Below the pieces are notes generated by a model that was not told the origin of the DNA, searched no databases, and worked only from the letters and a program-made list of their open reading frames with translations. From the NCBI RefSeq assembly GCF_000723885.1, contig NZ_CCDG010000063.1, forward strand, positions 1-50,218: a stretch of 50,218 nt of DNA, given 5' to 3'. Shown here in pieces: positions 7,663 to 15,786 of this stretch. A program made the position numbers and the translations under genes. Position 1 is the first letter of the stretch. Each line of letters starts with the position of its first letter. The stretch comes from Paenibacillus camerounensis (lineage in GTDB: Bacteria; Bacillota; Bacilli; Paenibacillales; Paenibacillaceae).

Positions 7663-9855
7663 CTACAGCAGATCCGGGACCGGCACCTTGGACCAGTTCA
7701 TGTCCGTACCCAGATAGAAGCTGGTATAGCAAGGCTGGTTATACACTACATTCTGCCAGGCCACTCCTGTGCGGTACTGCGGATCATGCATCAGAGTATA
7801 CAGCTTCCGGTCTGTCACCTCTGTGTTCATGTAGATGCGGATAGCCGAGCTGTCGGCCATACGGACAACCAGTTCCTCCCGCCAGTCTCCGAACAGGTCT
7901 GCTACCAGGCAAGGATTGCCTTTGGTTCCGTTGTTGGAGCGCGTCCCCTCTGCTGTCAGCAGTGTGCCCCGTCTCCAGTCTTCGATGGTTACAGGATCTT
8001 CAAAGGTGCCGCTGATGAACTGGGTCGTCATATCGGCTGCCCATTTGATGTTCATGTTAGTACCCGGCGCCCGCTCGTCCAGCTGCTCACCCTTGGCTGA
8101 CCGCAGACCGCGGGACGGCTCTTGAGCAAGATGACTTTCGCTGCACCAGGTCTGCAATCCGGGTACGTCCGGGTCTACTTTACCGACCATACCGCGGCCT
8201 ACATCCTCCTTGGCAAACCCTCCATAGAGCACTTCCCCGGTAGCCGCATCACGCAGTGTATATCCATAAGGGCCGTGTATCCCCTCTTCGTGAACCATAT
8301 AGATCTGCAGTCCGTCCCGGTCAGGATCGACCACCGCGACATGCAGCGCATCCCCGTGGCCGAGCTTGGCGTATTCACCCGGAGCTGCACTTCCCTCAGG
8401 CAGAATACCGCCTGAGCTGTACAGAAGGCTGCCGTCGTGATCAATCGTAGCTGACCCGTAGATAATCTCCTGGCAGCCGTCTCCATCCACATCGGCTGTG
8501 GATAGTGCATGCGCGCCCTGCTTGGCTAAGCCGCCGAAGCCGGGGTTCCTGCCGTCCTGAAGGTGCAGCGTGTCGGCAAACGGATTGTTCATGGTGACCC
8601 AGCCGCTGTCAATGTACCAGGTCTCGCTCAACTCCTGCCCATCCCAGCTATACGCAGCCATTGTAGCCCTTGTATAGTATCCGCGGGCAAACAGTGCATA
8701 TGGCTTCTTTCCGTCCAGATAAGCGACTCCGGCCAGGAACCGGTCTACCCGGTTGCCCGGTTCGATGCGGTTCCAGGAATAGTCTCCCCACATCAGCCCG
8801 TCATCATGGCGCCCCGGCTTATAGCGCACCGTCTTAAGCTCTTCACCCGTTTCTCCGCGAAAGACTGTGAGATACTCCGGCCCTTTTAGAATAAAGCCTT
8901 CAAATGCACGGAGCTTGTTCCGCTCACTTCTCGAAGGAGCATATACATCTAAGAAATAATCCGCCAGACGCACTGCGTCCACTCTAGACAAAGGATATGT
9001 ATATTCAGGTATAATGCCGAAGCATTCCTCCAGCGTAGCAGGCCAGTGTCCGGCCGTTACCTCCTCATGCTCATGCCAGCGTTCAAACATATCTGCCACA
9101 TGCTCTGCGTAACCTGCACCGTTGATGCGGTAGTCATCCTGATGGCTGTATCCGGCCGCTTCATCCTCCGGCAGCATGGTGATGAAAGACTCAGAGACAG
9201 GAGCTCCGTCCTTATAACAGATGGTCCGCGTACCCGGTGCTGTCTTGAACATCAGCTCCGCCTTGCCGTCCCCGTCAAAGTCATAGACCAGGAACTGGGT
9301 ATAGTGAGCCCCTGCCCGGATATTAATACCTAAATCGATCCGGTACAGCAAAGTACCGTTCTGCTTATAGCAATCTACATACACATTACCTGTATATCCT
9401 ACATGAGAGACATCTTTCGCATTCGACGGGTCCCATTTTACAATGTATTCGTATTCCCCGTCACCGTCAACATCGCCTACACTCATATCATTTGCACTGT
9501 ACGTGTACGTTTGACCGGCAGGTGTCACTCCGTCTTCCGGCTTCTGCAGCGGTATTTCCAGGTAGGGGGTCTCCCACGGCCGGATAGATACGCACTGCTC
9601 TTTCTCTTCTCCGTCTATAACGGCGGCTACCGCATACTCCGCTTCCCGGCTGCCGGACGTATCCAGATAATTCGTGCTGTCACTAATCTCAGCAATTCGT
9701 TCGCCGTTACGGTATATCCGAAAATCGGCAGCAATCAGGCCGCTGTCTGTAGCAGCGCTCACTTCCTGTCCCAGCAGCCGCCAGCTGATAAATATCCCTT
9801 CCGAAGTGCAGACTGCCGCCAGCCCCCGGTCCAAATGCTCCATTTGAATACTCAT
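7663..9855 (-). CDS. PL11 rhamnogalacturonan lyase (YesW/YesX-like)
   Basis: A 730-residue polysaccharide lyase predicted to cleave the rhamnose-galacturonate backbone of pectic rhamnogalacturonan I by beta-elimination. The beta-propeller core carries three calcium-binding-type loops (DVDGDGEYE, DFDGDGKAE, DVDGDGCQE) and the family strings KWDPSNAKD and RAGAHYTQF. No signal peptide is present: the N-terminus is MSIQMEHLDRG. That resembles the intracellular exo-type YesX rather than the secreted YesW of B. subtilis. It is longer than B. subtilis YesX (about 610 residues), mainly through an extra segment around residues 230-330. A GGAGGAG ribosome site precedes the ATG. It stands alone, with no other pectin genes in the window. 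Uptake of oligosaccharides must be encoded elsewhere. Confidence 0.88.
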   Translation of the reverse strand: MSIQMEHLDRGLAAVCTSEGIFISWRLLGQEVSAATDSGLIAADFRIYRNGERIAEISDSTNYLDTSGSREAEYAVAAVIDGEEKEQCVSIRPWETPYLEIPLQKPEDGVTPAGQTYTYSANDMSVGDVDGDGEYEYIVKWDPSNAKDVSHVGYTGNVYVDCYKQNGTLLYRIDLGINIRAGAHYTQFLVYDFDGDGKAELMFKTAPGTRTICYKDGAPVSESFITMLPEDEAAGYSHQDDYRINGAGYAEHVADMFERWHEHEEVTAGHWPATLEECFGIIPEYTYPLSRVDAVRLADYFLDVYAPSRSERNKLRAFEGFILKGPEYLTVFRGETGEELKTVRYKPGRHDDGLMWGDYSWNRIEPGNRVDRFLAGVAYLDGKKPYALFARGYYTRATMAAYSWDGQELSETWYIDSGWVTMNNPFADTLHLQDGRNPGFGGLAKQGAHALSTADVDGDGCQEIIYGSATIDHDGSLLYSSGGILPEGSAAPGEYAKLGHGDALHVAVVDPDRDGLQIYMVHEEGIHGPYGYTLRDAATGEVLYGGFAKEDVGRGMVGKVDPDVPGLQTWCSESHLAQEPSRGLRSAKGEQLDERAPGTNMNIKWAADMTTQFISGTFEDPVTIEDWRRGTLLTAEGTRSNNGTKGNPCLVADLFGDWREELVVRMADSSAIRIYMNTEVTDRKLYTLMHDPQYRTGVAWQNVVYNQPCYTSFYLGTDMNWSKVPVPDLL

Positions 9856-10031
9856 TTACGTTTCTCCTCCATACCTGCCTGTTTATAATGAGATCTCTCC
9901 AAAGAATCAACAACTGTAGCATACTTATCTCCTGTTATTCCGGCAATAGGACAATTTTGCCCGCTCTATTAAAGGGTTTTGGACTATTTAACCCGAGTTG
10001 GACATTCTTGCAGCTTAGGCTGGTTATATGC

Positions 10032-10070
10032 AAAAAGACCACCTCCTGAGCTAACAGAAGGCGGTCTCTT
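10032..10070 (-). terminator. Terminator after the amino acid permease gene
   Basis: On the minus strand, a GAGACCGCCTTCTG arm pairs imperfectly with CAGGAGGTGGTC and is followed by TTTTTG. It begins 10 nt after the permease stop. Confidence 0.75.
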
Positions 10071-10079
10071 GTATTCGGA

Positions 10080-11399
10080 TTATGCTTTTTTACGCGATAA
10101 AAGATAATATACCGGCAGTCCGGCCAGCGTAATTCCGATTCCGGTCAGCGAGCGCAGCGGGTCACTGACAATCGTGCTGCCTAGAATATAAAGTCCGCCA
10201 GCGACCCCGATTACCGGAGTAACCGGATACAGCGGCACACGGTAGCGTCCTTTTTCGGGCGGCATTTTTTTTCGGAGAAGAAAGACTCCAAACACACCCA
10301 TCGTGAAAAAGATCCACAGTACAAACACTAGCAGATCCGTCAGCGTATTGAAGGTCCCCGAGAAGATGTAGATAACCGCGAGCACACTCTGAAAAATCAG
10401 CGCATTCGCCGGAGTACGGAACTTCGGATGAATGCTGCTCAGCACCCGTGAGAACGGAATCTGCTGCTTCTCCCCCATTGCCTGCGGCACACGGGCTGCG
10501 GTCATCAAATAACCGTTCAGCGCACCCAGCACCGATATAATGATGCCTGCGGTAATAAACGCTCCGCCCCCGTTCCCGAACAGTGCCTCAGCGGCGTCAG
10601 CGCCCGGAGTAGGTGAACTAATGATCTGCTCATAAGGCAGCGCCTTGAACACCGCCATATTAAACAGAACATACACTGCTATCACAAAAATAACTCCGAT
10701 AGAGATGACCCTCGGCAGGGTCTTAGCCGGATTCTTAATTTCACCTGCCATATTCGTCACACTGATCCAGCCGTCGTAAGCCCATAGCGTACCCAGAACT
10801 GCCGCTCCAAACCCTGCTCCCGCTGCCGGTGCACTGATACCGTCAAAGCCGGGAGCCAAATTCGAGAACAGGCCAACGCCGATGATCCCCGCGACCGGAA
10901 TCAGCTTGCCCACCGTCGCAACCGTCTGGATAATGCCGCCGAATCTGGTGGCAATGACATTCATGATGAGGATGAACGCCAGGATGGCTACAGCCAGCAG
11001 CTTCTGCTGCCAGCCGTTCAGCGGCACAAAGTAACCGGAATAAGTGGCAAAAGCAATCGCCAGCGCCGCTACCGACGCCGGATAAGAGATCACCGCCTGC
11101 ACCCAGCCCAGCAGGTAGCCGGCTACACCGCCGTAGAGATCATCCAGATAGGTGTACAATCCGCCGGACTTCGGAATCGCAGCCGCAATCTCCGCCACAG
11201 TCAGCGCGGATGCCAGTGTAATGATGCCTCCGACACTCCAGGCCAGGATGCTCATCCACGGAGTACCGGCATTGCTCAGCACAATCCCCGGCTTCAAAAA
11301 GATCCCGGACCCGATAATCATTCCCACCACAATAGCCAGGGCCTGAATGGATGTTACTGTATTGCCAAGTGATTTGGTTGTTGCCTTCTTAGTGCTCAT
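10080..11399 (-). CDS. APC-superfamily amino acid permease (SteT/LAT-like)
   Basis: A 439-residue integral membrane protein with about 12 hydrophobic segments. The first helix has the conserved GSGIFLKPG unwound motif that binds the amino acid backbone in APC transporters. The family string GGLYTYLDDLYGG follows. It is closest in appearance to the LAT-like branch that includes the B. subtilis Ser/Thr exchanger SteT (YkbA). Substrate specificity cannot be read from the sequence. The ATG at 11399 begins MSTKKATTK. A GTG 12 codons upstream is an alternative; neither has a well-spaced ribosome site, since GGAAGGG lies about 15 nt before the ATG. It is a single gene with its own terminator. Confidence 0.82.
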   Translation of the reverse strand: MSTKKATTKSLGNTVTSIQALAIVVGMIIGSGIFLKPGIVLSNAGTPWMSILAWSVGGIITLASALTVAEIAAAIPKSGGLYTYLDDLYGGVAGYLLGWVQAVISYPASVAALAIAFATYSGYFVPLNGWQQKLLAVAILAFILIMNVIATRFGGIIQTVATVGKLIPVAGIIGVGLFSNLAPGFDGISAPAAGAGFGAAVLGTLWAYDGWISVTNMAGEIKNPAKTLPRVISIGVIFVIAVYVLFNMAVFKALPYEQIISSPTPGADAAEALFGNGGGAFITAGIIISVLGALNGYLMTAARVPQAMGEKQQIPFSRVLSSIHPKFRTPANALIFQSVLAVIYIFSGTFNTLTDLLVFVLWIFFTMGVFGVFLLRKKMPPEKGRYRVPLYPVTPVIGVAGGLYILGSTIVSDPLRSLTGIGITLAGLPVYYLLSRKKA

Positions 11400-11523
11400 A
11401 ATGTAATTTCTGACCCTTCCTGTCTCTGTAATCACGGTACATTTCCGTCTGCTTATCTTACCATGTTGTGTGAGATTTGGAAGTGGGGAAATTCACTACG
11501 GCTTGATTAGAGTTCTACTACTC

Positions 11524-11997
11524 TTAATCCTCATCCCAATCATCTTCAACGCCAAAGCTGTCATACTGCTCATACGTCTTTTCATTACTCTCTATAACAT
11601 GAGGCAGCTTTTGAGCCGGCTCCACTTCTGCATCCCCCAGATATTGAACAATAAAATGCCAGCAGACACCGTAATCGAACAACAGCAGCATCCTTTGCTT
11701 GGGTGCAAGGAATACACTGCTGATTTTCACTTTCTGAACACCGGGAAACCTGCTCTCTTGGCCAATATCCGCAAATAATTCGTAGCCTTCCTCAGCACGT
11801 GTCCAGTTTATAATGTTATCATAAAATCCAAAAGCATGATCCAGGTCAAAATCAAAGGCTTCGATGGCAGCCTCGGCAAGATCATATAAGGACGCCTTCG
11901 CAGCAACCGCAATTTTGCGTGACGGGCGTCCCCGGACACCGCCGCTGGGATCACTTAGGATGATATTAAATAGTTGAGGTTGTTTAGTTGCAGCCAT
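11524..11997 (-). CDS. Plasmid pRiA4b ORF-3-like family protein
   Basis: A 157-residue protein matching the pRiA4b ORF-3 family: YDLAEAAIEAFDFDLDHAFGF at the start, a central beta-rich part, and LLFDYGVCWHFIVQYLG. The tail is acidic (EDDWDED). The molecular function of the family is unknown; members often sit near mobile or plasmid genes. A strong GGAGGAC ribosome site precedes the ATG. No neighbour shares its transcript. It may be a relic of transfer into this stretch between the two tRNA-Lys genes, which is only suggestive. Confidence 0.75.
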   Translation of the reverse strand: MAATKQPQLFNIILSDPSGGVRGRPSRKIAVAAKASLYDLAEAAIEAFDFDLDHAFGFYDNIINWTRAEEGYELFADIGQESRFPGVQKVKISSVFLAPKQRMLLLFDYGVCWHFIVQYLGDAEVEPAQKLPHVIESNEKTYEQYDSFGVEDDWDED

Positions 11998-12332
11998 ATT
12001 AGTCCTCCGTACATTTTATTTTTAGAATTAATGTCGATTGTATTTGAAACTTATCATTTATTGCAATTTTAATCAACAGAATGTCATTGTTTCCTTATTT
12101 GATGTCGATAATATGGAATATAAGCCGTGAAGCACACGCCTGAGACCTTGATGTTAGGAGATTCAAGGATTTATGCCGCAGACATTGTCTGCCGGCTTTG
12201 GACGGCTGTTCGTTTCTCCCCATCGCATCCCCCTCTATTGTAGAAGCGCCTAGATACACACCCGGAGTACTCGGTGCCTAGAATGGTTCAATTACCGTCT
12301 ACATATTTTCAATACGCTGAAATGAACATAAC
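11998..12332. other. 335-bp intergenic region with one small palindrome
   Basis: No coding region or RNA gene is apparent between the pRiA4b-like gene and the tRNA-Lys terminator. The only clear structure is GCAGACA-T-TGTCTGC at 12178-12192, a perfect 7-bp inverted repeat with a 1-nt centre. It could be a regulator operator or a chance palindrome. Confidence 0.5.
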
Positions 12333-12354
12333 AAAAAAACGGCATCTCTGCCGT
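12333..12354 (-). terminator. Rho-independent terminator of tRNA-Ala/tRNA-Lys
   Basis: A 6-bp stem ACGGCA/TGCCGT with loop TCTC, followed by a T tract on the minus strand. It closely resembles the terminator after the first tRNA-Lys copy. Confidence 0.85.
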
Positions 12355-12365
12355 TCTTCATCGGA

Positions 12366-12438
12366 TGGACTCTCAGGGGCTCGAACCCTGGACAAATAGA
12401 TTAAGAGTCTACTGCTCTACCAACTGAGCTAAGAGTCC
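12366..12438 (-). tRNA. tRNA-Lys (anticodon CTT), second copy
   Basis: This 73-nt gene is base-for-base identical to the tRNA-Lys at 216-288, with the same anticodon CTT and no encoded CCA. It is the second gene of a tRNA-Ala to tRNA-Lys transcript, 16 nt after tRNA-Ala. Similarity with the first locus extends through the downstream terminator but not upstream of the gene. Confidence 0.95.
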
Positions 12439-12454
12439 ATGATATTAAGATATT

Positions 12455-12530
12455 TGGTGGAGCCAAGGGGGATCGAACCCCTGACCTCATCGCTGCCAGC
12501 GATGCGCTCTCCCAGCTGAGCTATGGCCCC
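12455..12530 (-). tRNA. tRNA-Ala (anticodon GGC)
   Basis: A 76-nt gene including an encoded CCA. The acceptor stem GGGGCCA/TGGCTCC contains the G3-U70 wobble pair, the identity element for alanyl-tRNA synthetase. The anticodon stem CATCG/CGATG encloses loop CTGGCAG, giving anticodon GGC. It is first in the tRNA-Ala to tRNA-Lys transcript. Confidence 0.95.
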
Positions 12531-12630
12531 ATATTAGTCATTGTGGATCTACAACTATGTATTCTAAATCTTTGTGTGAGCATCAAGCTCACCTCGCCGT
12601 GTTATTAATTATTTCGTAGCCGACTTCTAT

Positions 12631-12659
12631 ATAATACAGAAATCTGTTTCTGATGTCAA
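12631..12659 (-). promoter_or_regulatory. SigA-type promoter of the tRNA-Ala/tRNA-Lys operon
   Basis: -35 TTGACA (12654-12659) and -10 TATTAT (12631-12636) with exact 17-bp spacing, about 100 bp upstream of tRNA-Ala on the minus strand. Confidence 0.85.
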
Positions 12660-12704
12660 CACTTTTATCATTTTTTTATTCTTTCCTCTTCCGGAAGAAC
12701 CGCT

Positions 12705-12760
12705 ACAGCACCTATGCAACGCTCCATACCATACAGAGCATTACGGGGCACAGGTGCTGC
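12705..12760 (-). terminator. Long hairpin after nrdR
   Basis: Starting 7 nt after the nrdR stop, a 13-nt outer stem pairs 12748-12760 with 12705-12717 with one mismatch. An inner stem AATGCTC(T)/(G)GAGCGTT lies within it. There is no clean T tract downstream, so it may stabilise the mRNA end or terminate inefficiently. Confidence 0.5.
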
Positions 12761-12767
12761 AGCCTGT

Positions 12768-13244
12768 CTATAGCCCCTCCATCTCACCGTCGTCTTTGGA
12801 CAGCAGACCTTTCAGTTCCTTCATAAACATGTTGATGTCTTTGAACTGACGGTATACTGAGGCAAAGCGGACGTAAGCCACCTCATCTACCGGATATAGC
12901 TGCTCCATCACCAGCTCGCCGATCTGGCGGCTCTCGATCTCAGCCAGGGCGATACCGCGCAGCGTCTTCTCCACCTCTGAGACGATGGATTCCAGACGTT
13001 CGACGGAGACAGGACGCTTCTCGCAGGCTCTGATCAGTCCGCGCAGAATTTTGTCACGGCTGAATTCCTCGCGGCTGCCGCCTTTCTTGATGACGATTAG
13101 CGGGGTTTCCTCAATCATCTCAAATGTAGTAAAGCGCTTGCTGCAACGCTCACATTCACGCCTGCGCCGGATTGATTTATTCTCATTGGCCGGACGCGAG
13201 TCAAGCACTTTGGTATTTGTATGATCGCAGTATGGGCATTTCAT
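12768..13244 (-). CDS. nrdR: Transcriptional repressor NrdR
   Basis: A 158-residue ATP/dATP-sensing repressor of ribonucleotide reductase genes. The N-terminal zinc ribbon has cysteine pairs CPYC and CERC, with the DNA-contacting stretch SIRRRRECERC. The ATP-cone domain (about 49-139) begins PLVIKKGGSREEFSRDKI. Length and sequence fit the family. A ribosome site AAAAGGAG lies upstream of the ATG. It stands alone and is divergent from the spore-protein gene. B. subtilis nrdR (ytcG) occupies the same general neighbourhood as polA, mutM and coaE. Confidence 0.95.
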   Translation of the reverse strand: MKCPYCDHTNTKVLDSRPANENKSIRRRRECERCSKRFTTFEMIEETPLIVIKKGGSREEFSRDKILRGLIRACEKRPVSVERLESIVSEVEKTLRGIALAEIESRQIGELVMEQLYPVDEVAYVRFASVYRQFKDINMFMKELKGLLSKDDGEMEGL

Positions 13245-13348
13245 AAGCTAAGGCCACTCCTTTTACTGTAGTATTAGTCGCCGCTGTTTTCTCTACCCCA
13301 ATGTTCGGCAGGTAATATTTTTTTCCATAAAACACCGTTTTTATCTTG

Positions 13349-13378
13349 TTATGAATCTGGCGAGTCCGGCACATAATA
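13349..13378 (+). promoter_or_regulatory. SigG-like promoter of the spore-protein gene
   Basis: TTATG (13349-13353) and CATAATA (13372-13378) are separated by 18 bp, matching the forespore SigG pattern (HATR-type -35, CATWHTA -10). The site lies about 30 bp upstream of the spore-protein start codon. Confidence 0.6.
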
Positions 13379-13408
13379 CAGTTACCAACCGATAGGAGGT
13401 GAACAGAA

Positions 13409-13627
13409 ATGAGCCAAAACAATAACAGCAACAATCTGGTAGCTCCAAACTCACGCGGTGCCTTGGAACAACTGAAATATGAAGTTGCCCAAGAATTGGG
13501 TATCACTCTTTCCCCGGACGGATACCAAGGCAATAAAACTTCTTACGAAAACGGTTCGATCGGTGGTTACATCACTAAACGTCTTGTAACGATCGCCGAG
13601 CAATCCCTGGCAGGTCAATATAAATAA
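13409..13627 (+). CDS. Alpha/beta-type small acid-soluble spore protein
   Basis: A 72-residue DNA-coating protein of the dormant spore that protects DNA from UV and heat. The conserved core LEQLKYEVAQELGI and the C-terminal GGYITKRLVTIAEQSL are diagnostic of alpha/beta SASPs. The GPR protease cleavage region is expected in the YEVAQE stretch. An excellent AGGAGGTGA ribosome site lies just before the ATG. A SigG-like promoter and a strong terminator bracket it as a single-gene transcript. The paralogue name cannot be assigned. Confidence 0.95.
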   Translation: MSQNNNSNNLVAPNSRGALEQLKYEVAQELGITLSPDGYQGNKTSYENGSIGGYITKRLVTIAEQSLAGQYK

Positions 13628-13648
13628 CCTGTCCCCATAAGCTTGCCT

Positions 13649-13690
13649 AAGAAGTATTAAACGGCTGCATGCCGTTTAATACTTCTTTTT
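13649..13690. terminator. Strong terminator after the spore-protein gene
   Basis: A perfect 17-bp stem (13649-13665 with 13671-13687) and a 5-nt loop is followed by T residues on the plus strand. A-rich sequence on the left makes it possibly bidirectional for the convergent transglycosylase gene, which ends 14 nt beyond. Confidence 0.9.
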
Positions 13691-13703
13691 ACATAGCAGA
13701 GGC

Positions 13704-14267
13704 TTAGAATTCACTATAAATCTCCGTGTACTGATTATAATAATAAATCACGCGCTGCACGTAGTGTCTGGTCTCGCCAAACGGAATATCCTTGGCAGCC
13801 GCTTCTGTCCCGTCCCATTGTCCATCATTGATCCAGCTCTGCACCTTGCCGGGCCCGGCGTTGTAGGCGGCTATCACCGCAGTACGGTTGCCGTCAAACT
13901 GGCGGGACAGTGAGGAGAGGTACCAGGTGCCCAGCTCGATGTTGGCCGATGGCTCCTCTTTAAGCTCATCCAGGGATACTTCAGGCAGTTTGGCCATCTC
14001 AAGCGCCCACTTGGCGGTGTCCGGCATGAGCTGCATCAGTCCAAGCGCGCCTTTTTTGGATTCACGGCCTGTCTTGTAATTGGTTTCAACACGGATAATA
14101 GCGGCAACCAGAAACGGATCCGTCTCATACGTGCTGCTGTGCTTTCGGATTTCGTCTTTATAATGAATAGGATAAAACCATGACATCCAGTTGGTGCCGA
14201 GAAACAGAATCGCAGTAAAACCAATGAACAGCAGGAGCAGCACTCTTTTTTTACGCAGCCAGCTCAT
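13704..14267 (-). CDS. Membrane-anchored lytic transglycosylase (SLT domain)
   Basis: A 187-residue cell-wall enzyme predicted to cleave the MurNAc-GlcNAc bond of peptidoglycan. It has an N-terminal membrane anchor (about 8-25) and an Slt70-type domain (about 45-180). The catalytic Glu is E61 in IIRVETNY, followed by GALGLMQLMPDTA and AAYNAGPGKVQSW. The ATG at 14267 overlaps the coaE stop by 4 nt (ATGA), so it is probably co-transcribed and coupled. The B. subtilis homologue with this context is not named with confidence. Confidence 0.9.
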   Translation of the reverse strand: MSWLRKKRVLLLLFIGFTAILFLGTNWMSWFYPIHYKDEIRKHSSTYETDPFLVAAIIRVETNYKTGRESKKGALGLMQLMPDTAKWALEMAKLPEVSLDELKEEPSANIELGTWYLSSLSRQFDGNRTAVIAAYNAGPGKVQSWINDGQWDGTEAAAKDIPFGETRHYVQRVIYYYNQYTEIYSEF

Positions 14268-14860
14268 AATAAGCCCAGCCTGTCCCACAACACGGCAACC
14301 TGCTGCTCAGTCTCGGCAGGCCCGCCGCTGTTGTCAATAATATAATCTGCTCTGCTTCGTTTCTCTTCAATATCCATCTGAGCGTCCAGCCTTGCTGCTG
14401 CCTGTTCGTTGTTGAGACCGTTACGCTCCATCAGACGGGCGAGCTGCACCTCACGGGGCACATAAACAGCTAACACCTTATCGAACAGGTTGTCCAGCTT
14501 GGACTCATACAATAGAGGTATATCCACAATAATCAGGCGCTGCGGGTCCTCTTCTTCGAGTGCATACATCTGTTCCTTAATTTCCCGGCGGATCGCAGGA
14601 TGAGTCAGACTGTTCAGCTTCTGCAGGGCAGCGGGATCGCTGAAGACGATCTCCCCCAGCGCAGCCCGGTTCAGCGTGCCGTCAGGCAGCAGTATTCCTT
14701 GGCCAAAATGACCTGCAACAGCAGCCAGCACGGGATGTCCCGGGAGCATGACCCCTTTTGCGATGACATCGGCATCAACGAGTCGTGCTCCTTTTTGTAT
14801 TAGCATTGCGGAGACGGTGCTTTTTCCGGATGCAATACCTCCGGTTAAGCCCATAATCAT
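14264..14860 (-). CDS. coaE: Dephospho-CoA kinase
   Basis: A 198-residue enzyme that phosphorylates the ribose 3'-OH of dephospho-CoA, the last step of coenzyme A synthesis. The P-loop GGIASGKST is at residues 7-15. LVDADVIAK and LIIVDIPLLYES match the family's substrate-binding regions. The ATG at 14860 is preceded by GAGGTG with 5-nt spacing. It follows ytaF by 9 nt and overlaps the transglycosylase. The polA-mutM-ytaF-coaE order is the one known in B. subtilis. Confidence 0.95.
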   Translation of the reverse strand: MIMGLTGGIASGKSTVSAMLIQKGARLVDADVIAKGVMLPGHPVLAAVAGHFGQGILLPDGTLNRAALGEIVFSDPAALQKLNSLTHPAIRREIKEQMYALEEEDPQRLIIVDIPLLYESKLDNLFDKVLAVYVPREVQLARLMERNGLNNEQAAARLDAQMDIEEKRSRADYIIDNSGGPAETEQQVAVLWDRLGLL

Positions 14861-14869
14861 GTACTCACC

Positions 14870-15610
14870 TCATAACAGCTTCATTATTCCCATAGCAATT
14901 AATAATAACGCAGGCAGCGCAGCAGCGTGCTTCATCCAGAAGCTTCCCGACAGCCTAAGGCCGGTTTTCATTCCAAGCAATAAAAAGGTGCCGCTAAACA
15001 GGGCAATCATCAGCGAGGTCCACACCGGGCTGAAGCCGAGCAGCGCAGCACCAAGCCCCGCTCCAAATGCATCCAGCGAGAGCGCAATCCCCAGAATCAT
15101 CGCTTCCATCGAAGATATACTTCCCGAATCATCTATATCCGCGGAAGACGGCGTACGCAGAATTTGTATGACCACACCCAGATGCCGCAGCTCTAATGAA
15201 AAGACGGCGGACTTCTGCGGGCCGGCTTCTCCGGGATCCGCAGCCGGTTCTGTAATTCCGGTCTCCGGGCCAGCCTGAGCAGCTGCCGGCATTCTTTCAT
15301 CCGCGGCTTTCCGCTCCGTCTCCTGCGGGCCCTTCTCCTTCTGGGTCAGCATCTGAAACAATGACCAGCAGCCCATTAAGACGAGAATAACCGCTCCAAT
15401 AATGGAGGCGGCATCCGGAGAGACAACCTTGGCTAAAAGTACACCGACCTGCATGGAGACACAAATGACAATCCCCGAACAAAGCGAGATAATCAGAATG
15501 GAGAGCAGCGGTATTTTCATTTTACGTAAACCATATGTAATGCCTACACCAAAACCGTCCAAACTAAGCGCAAAAGCCAGCAGCAGCAGTGAAAATAATG
15601 GGCTGATCAC
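14870..15610 (-). CDS. ytaF: Sporulation membrane protein YtaF
   Basis: A 246-residue polytopic membrane protein of the YtaF/MntP-related family. Two hydrophobic repeats contain matching motifs LSLDGFGVG and LSLDAFGAG, typical of this cation-exporter-like fold. A hydrophilic loop (about 105-165) between them is rich in Ala, Glu and Pro. The GTG at 15610 is chosen because GGGAGGG lies 7 nt upstream; the in-frame extension beyond it is not family-like. It lies between mutM and coaE as in B. subtilis. The gene is linked to sporulation; the transported ion has not been established. Confidence 0.88.
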   Translation of the reverse strand: MISPLFSLLLLAFALSLDGFGVGITYGLRKMKIPLLSILIISLCSGIVICVSMQVGVLLAKVVSPDAASIIGAVILVLMGCWSLFQMLTQKEKGPQETERKAADERMPAAAQAGPETGITEPAADPGEAGPQKSAVFSLELRHLGVVIQILRTPSSADIDDSGSISSMEAMILGIALSLDAFGAGLGAALLGFSPVWTSLMIALFSGTFLLLGMKTGLRLSGSFWMKHAAALPALLLIAMGIMKLL

Positions 15611-15786
15611 CCGCAATCCCTCCCGTGAAGAAACAGAAGCCCGGAGGATCAATCATTCCGGTTCCGTTTGCTTGTTTCAGCGTTCTTCACACAGTATATG
15701 GGCGGGACCGGCAGTCGGTTCCTGGGCTTTTGCGTCTAGCCGGATAGTTCGGTGTATTACATCCTTAAATCAGGTGAATCCCGTCT

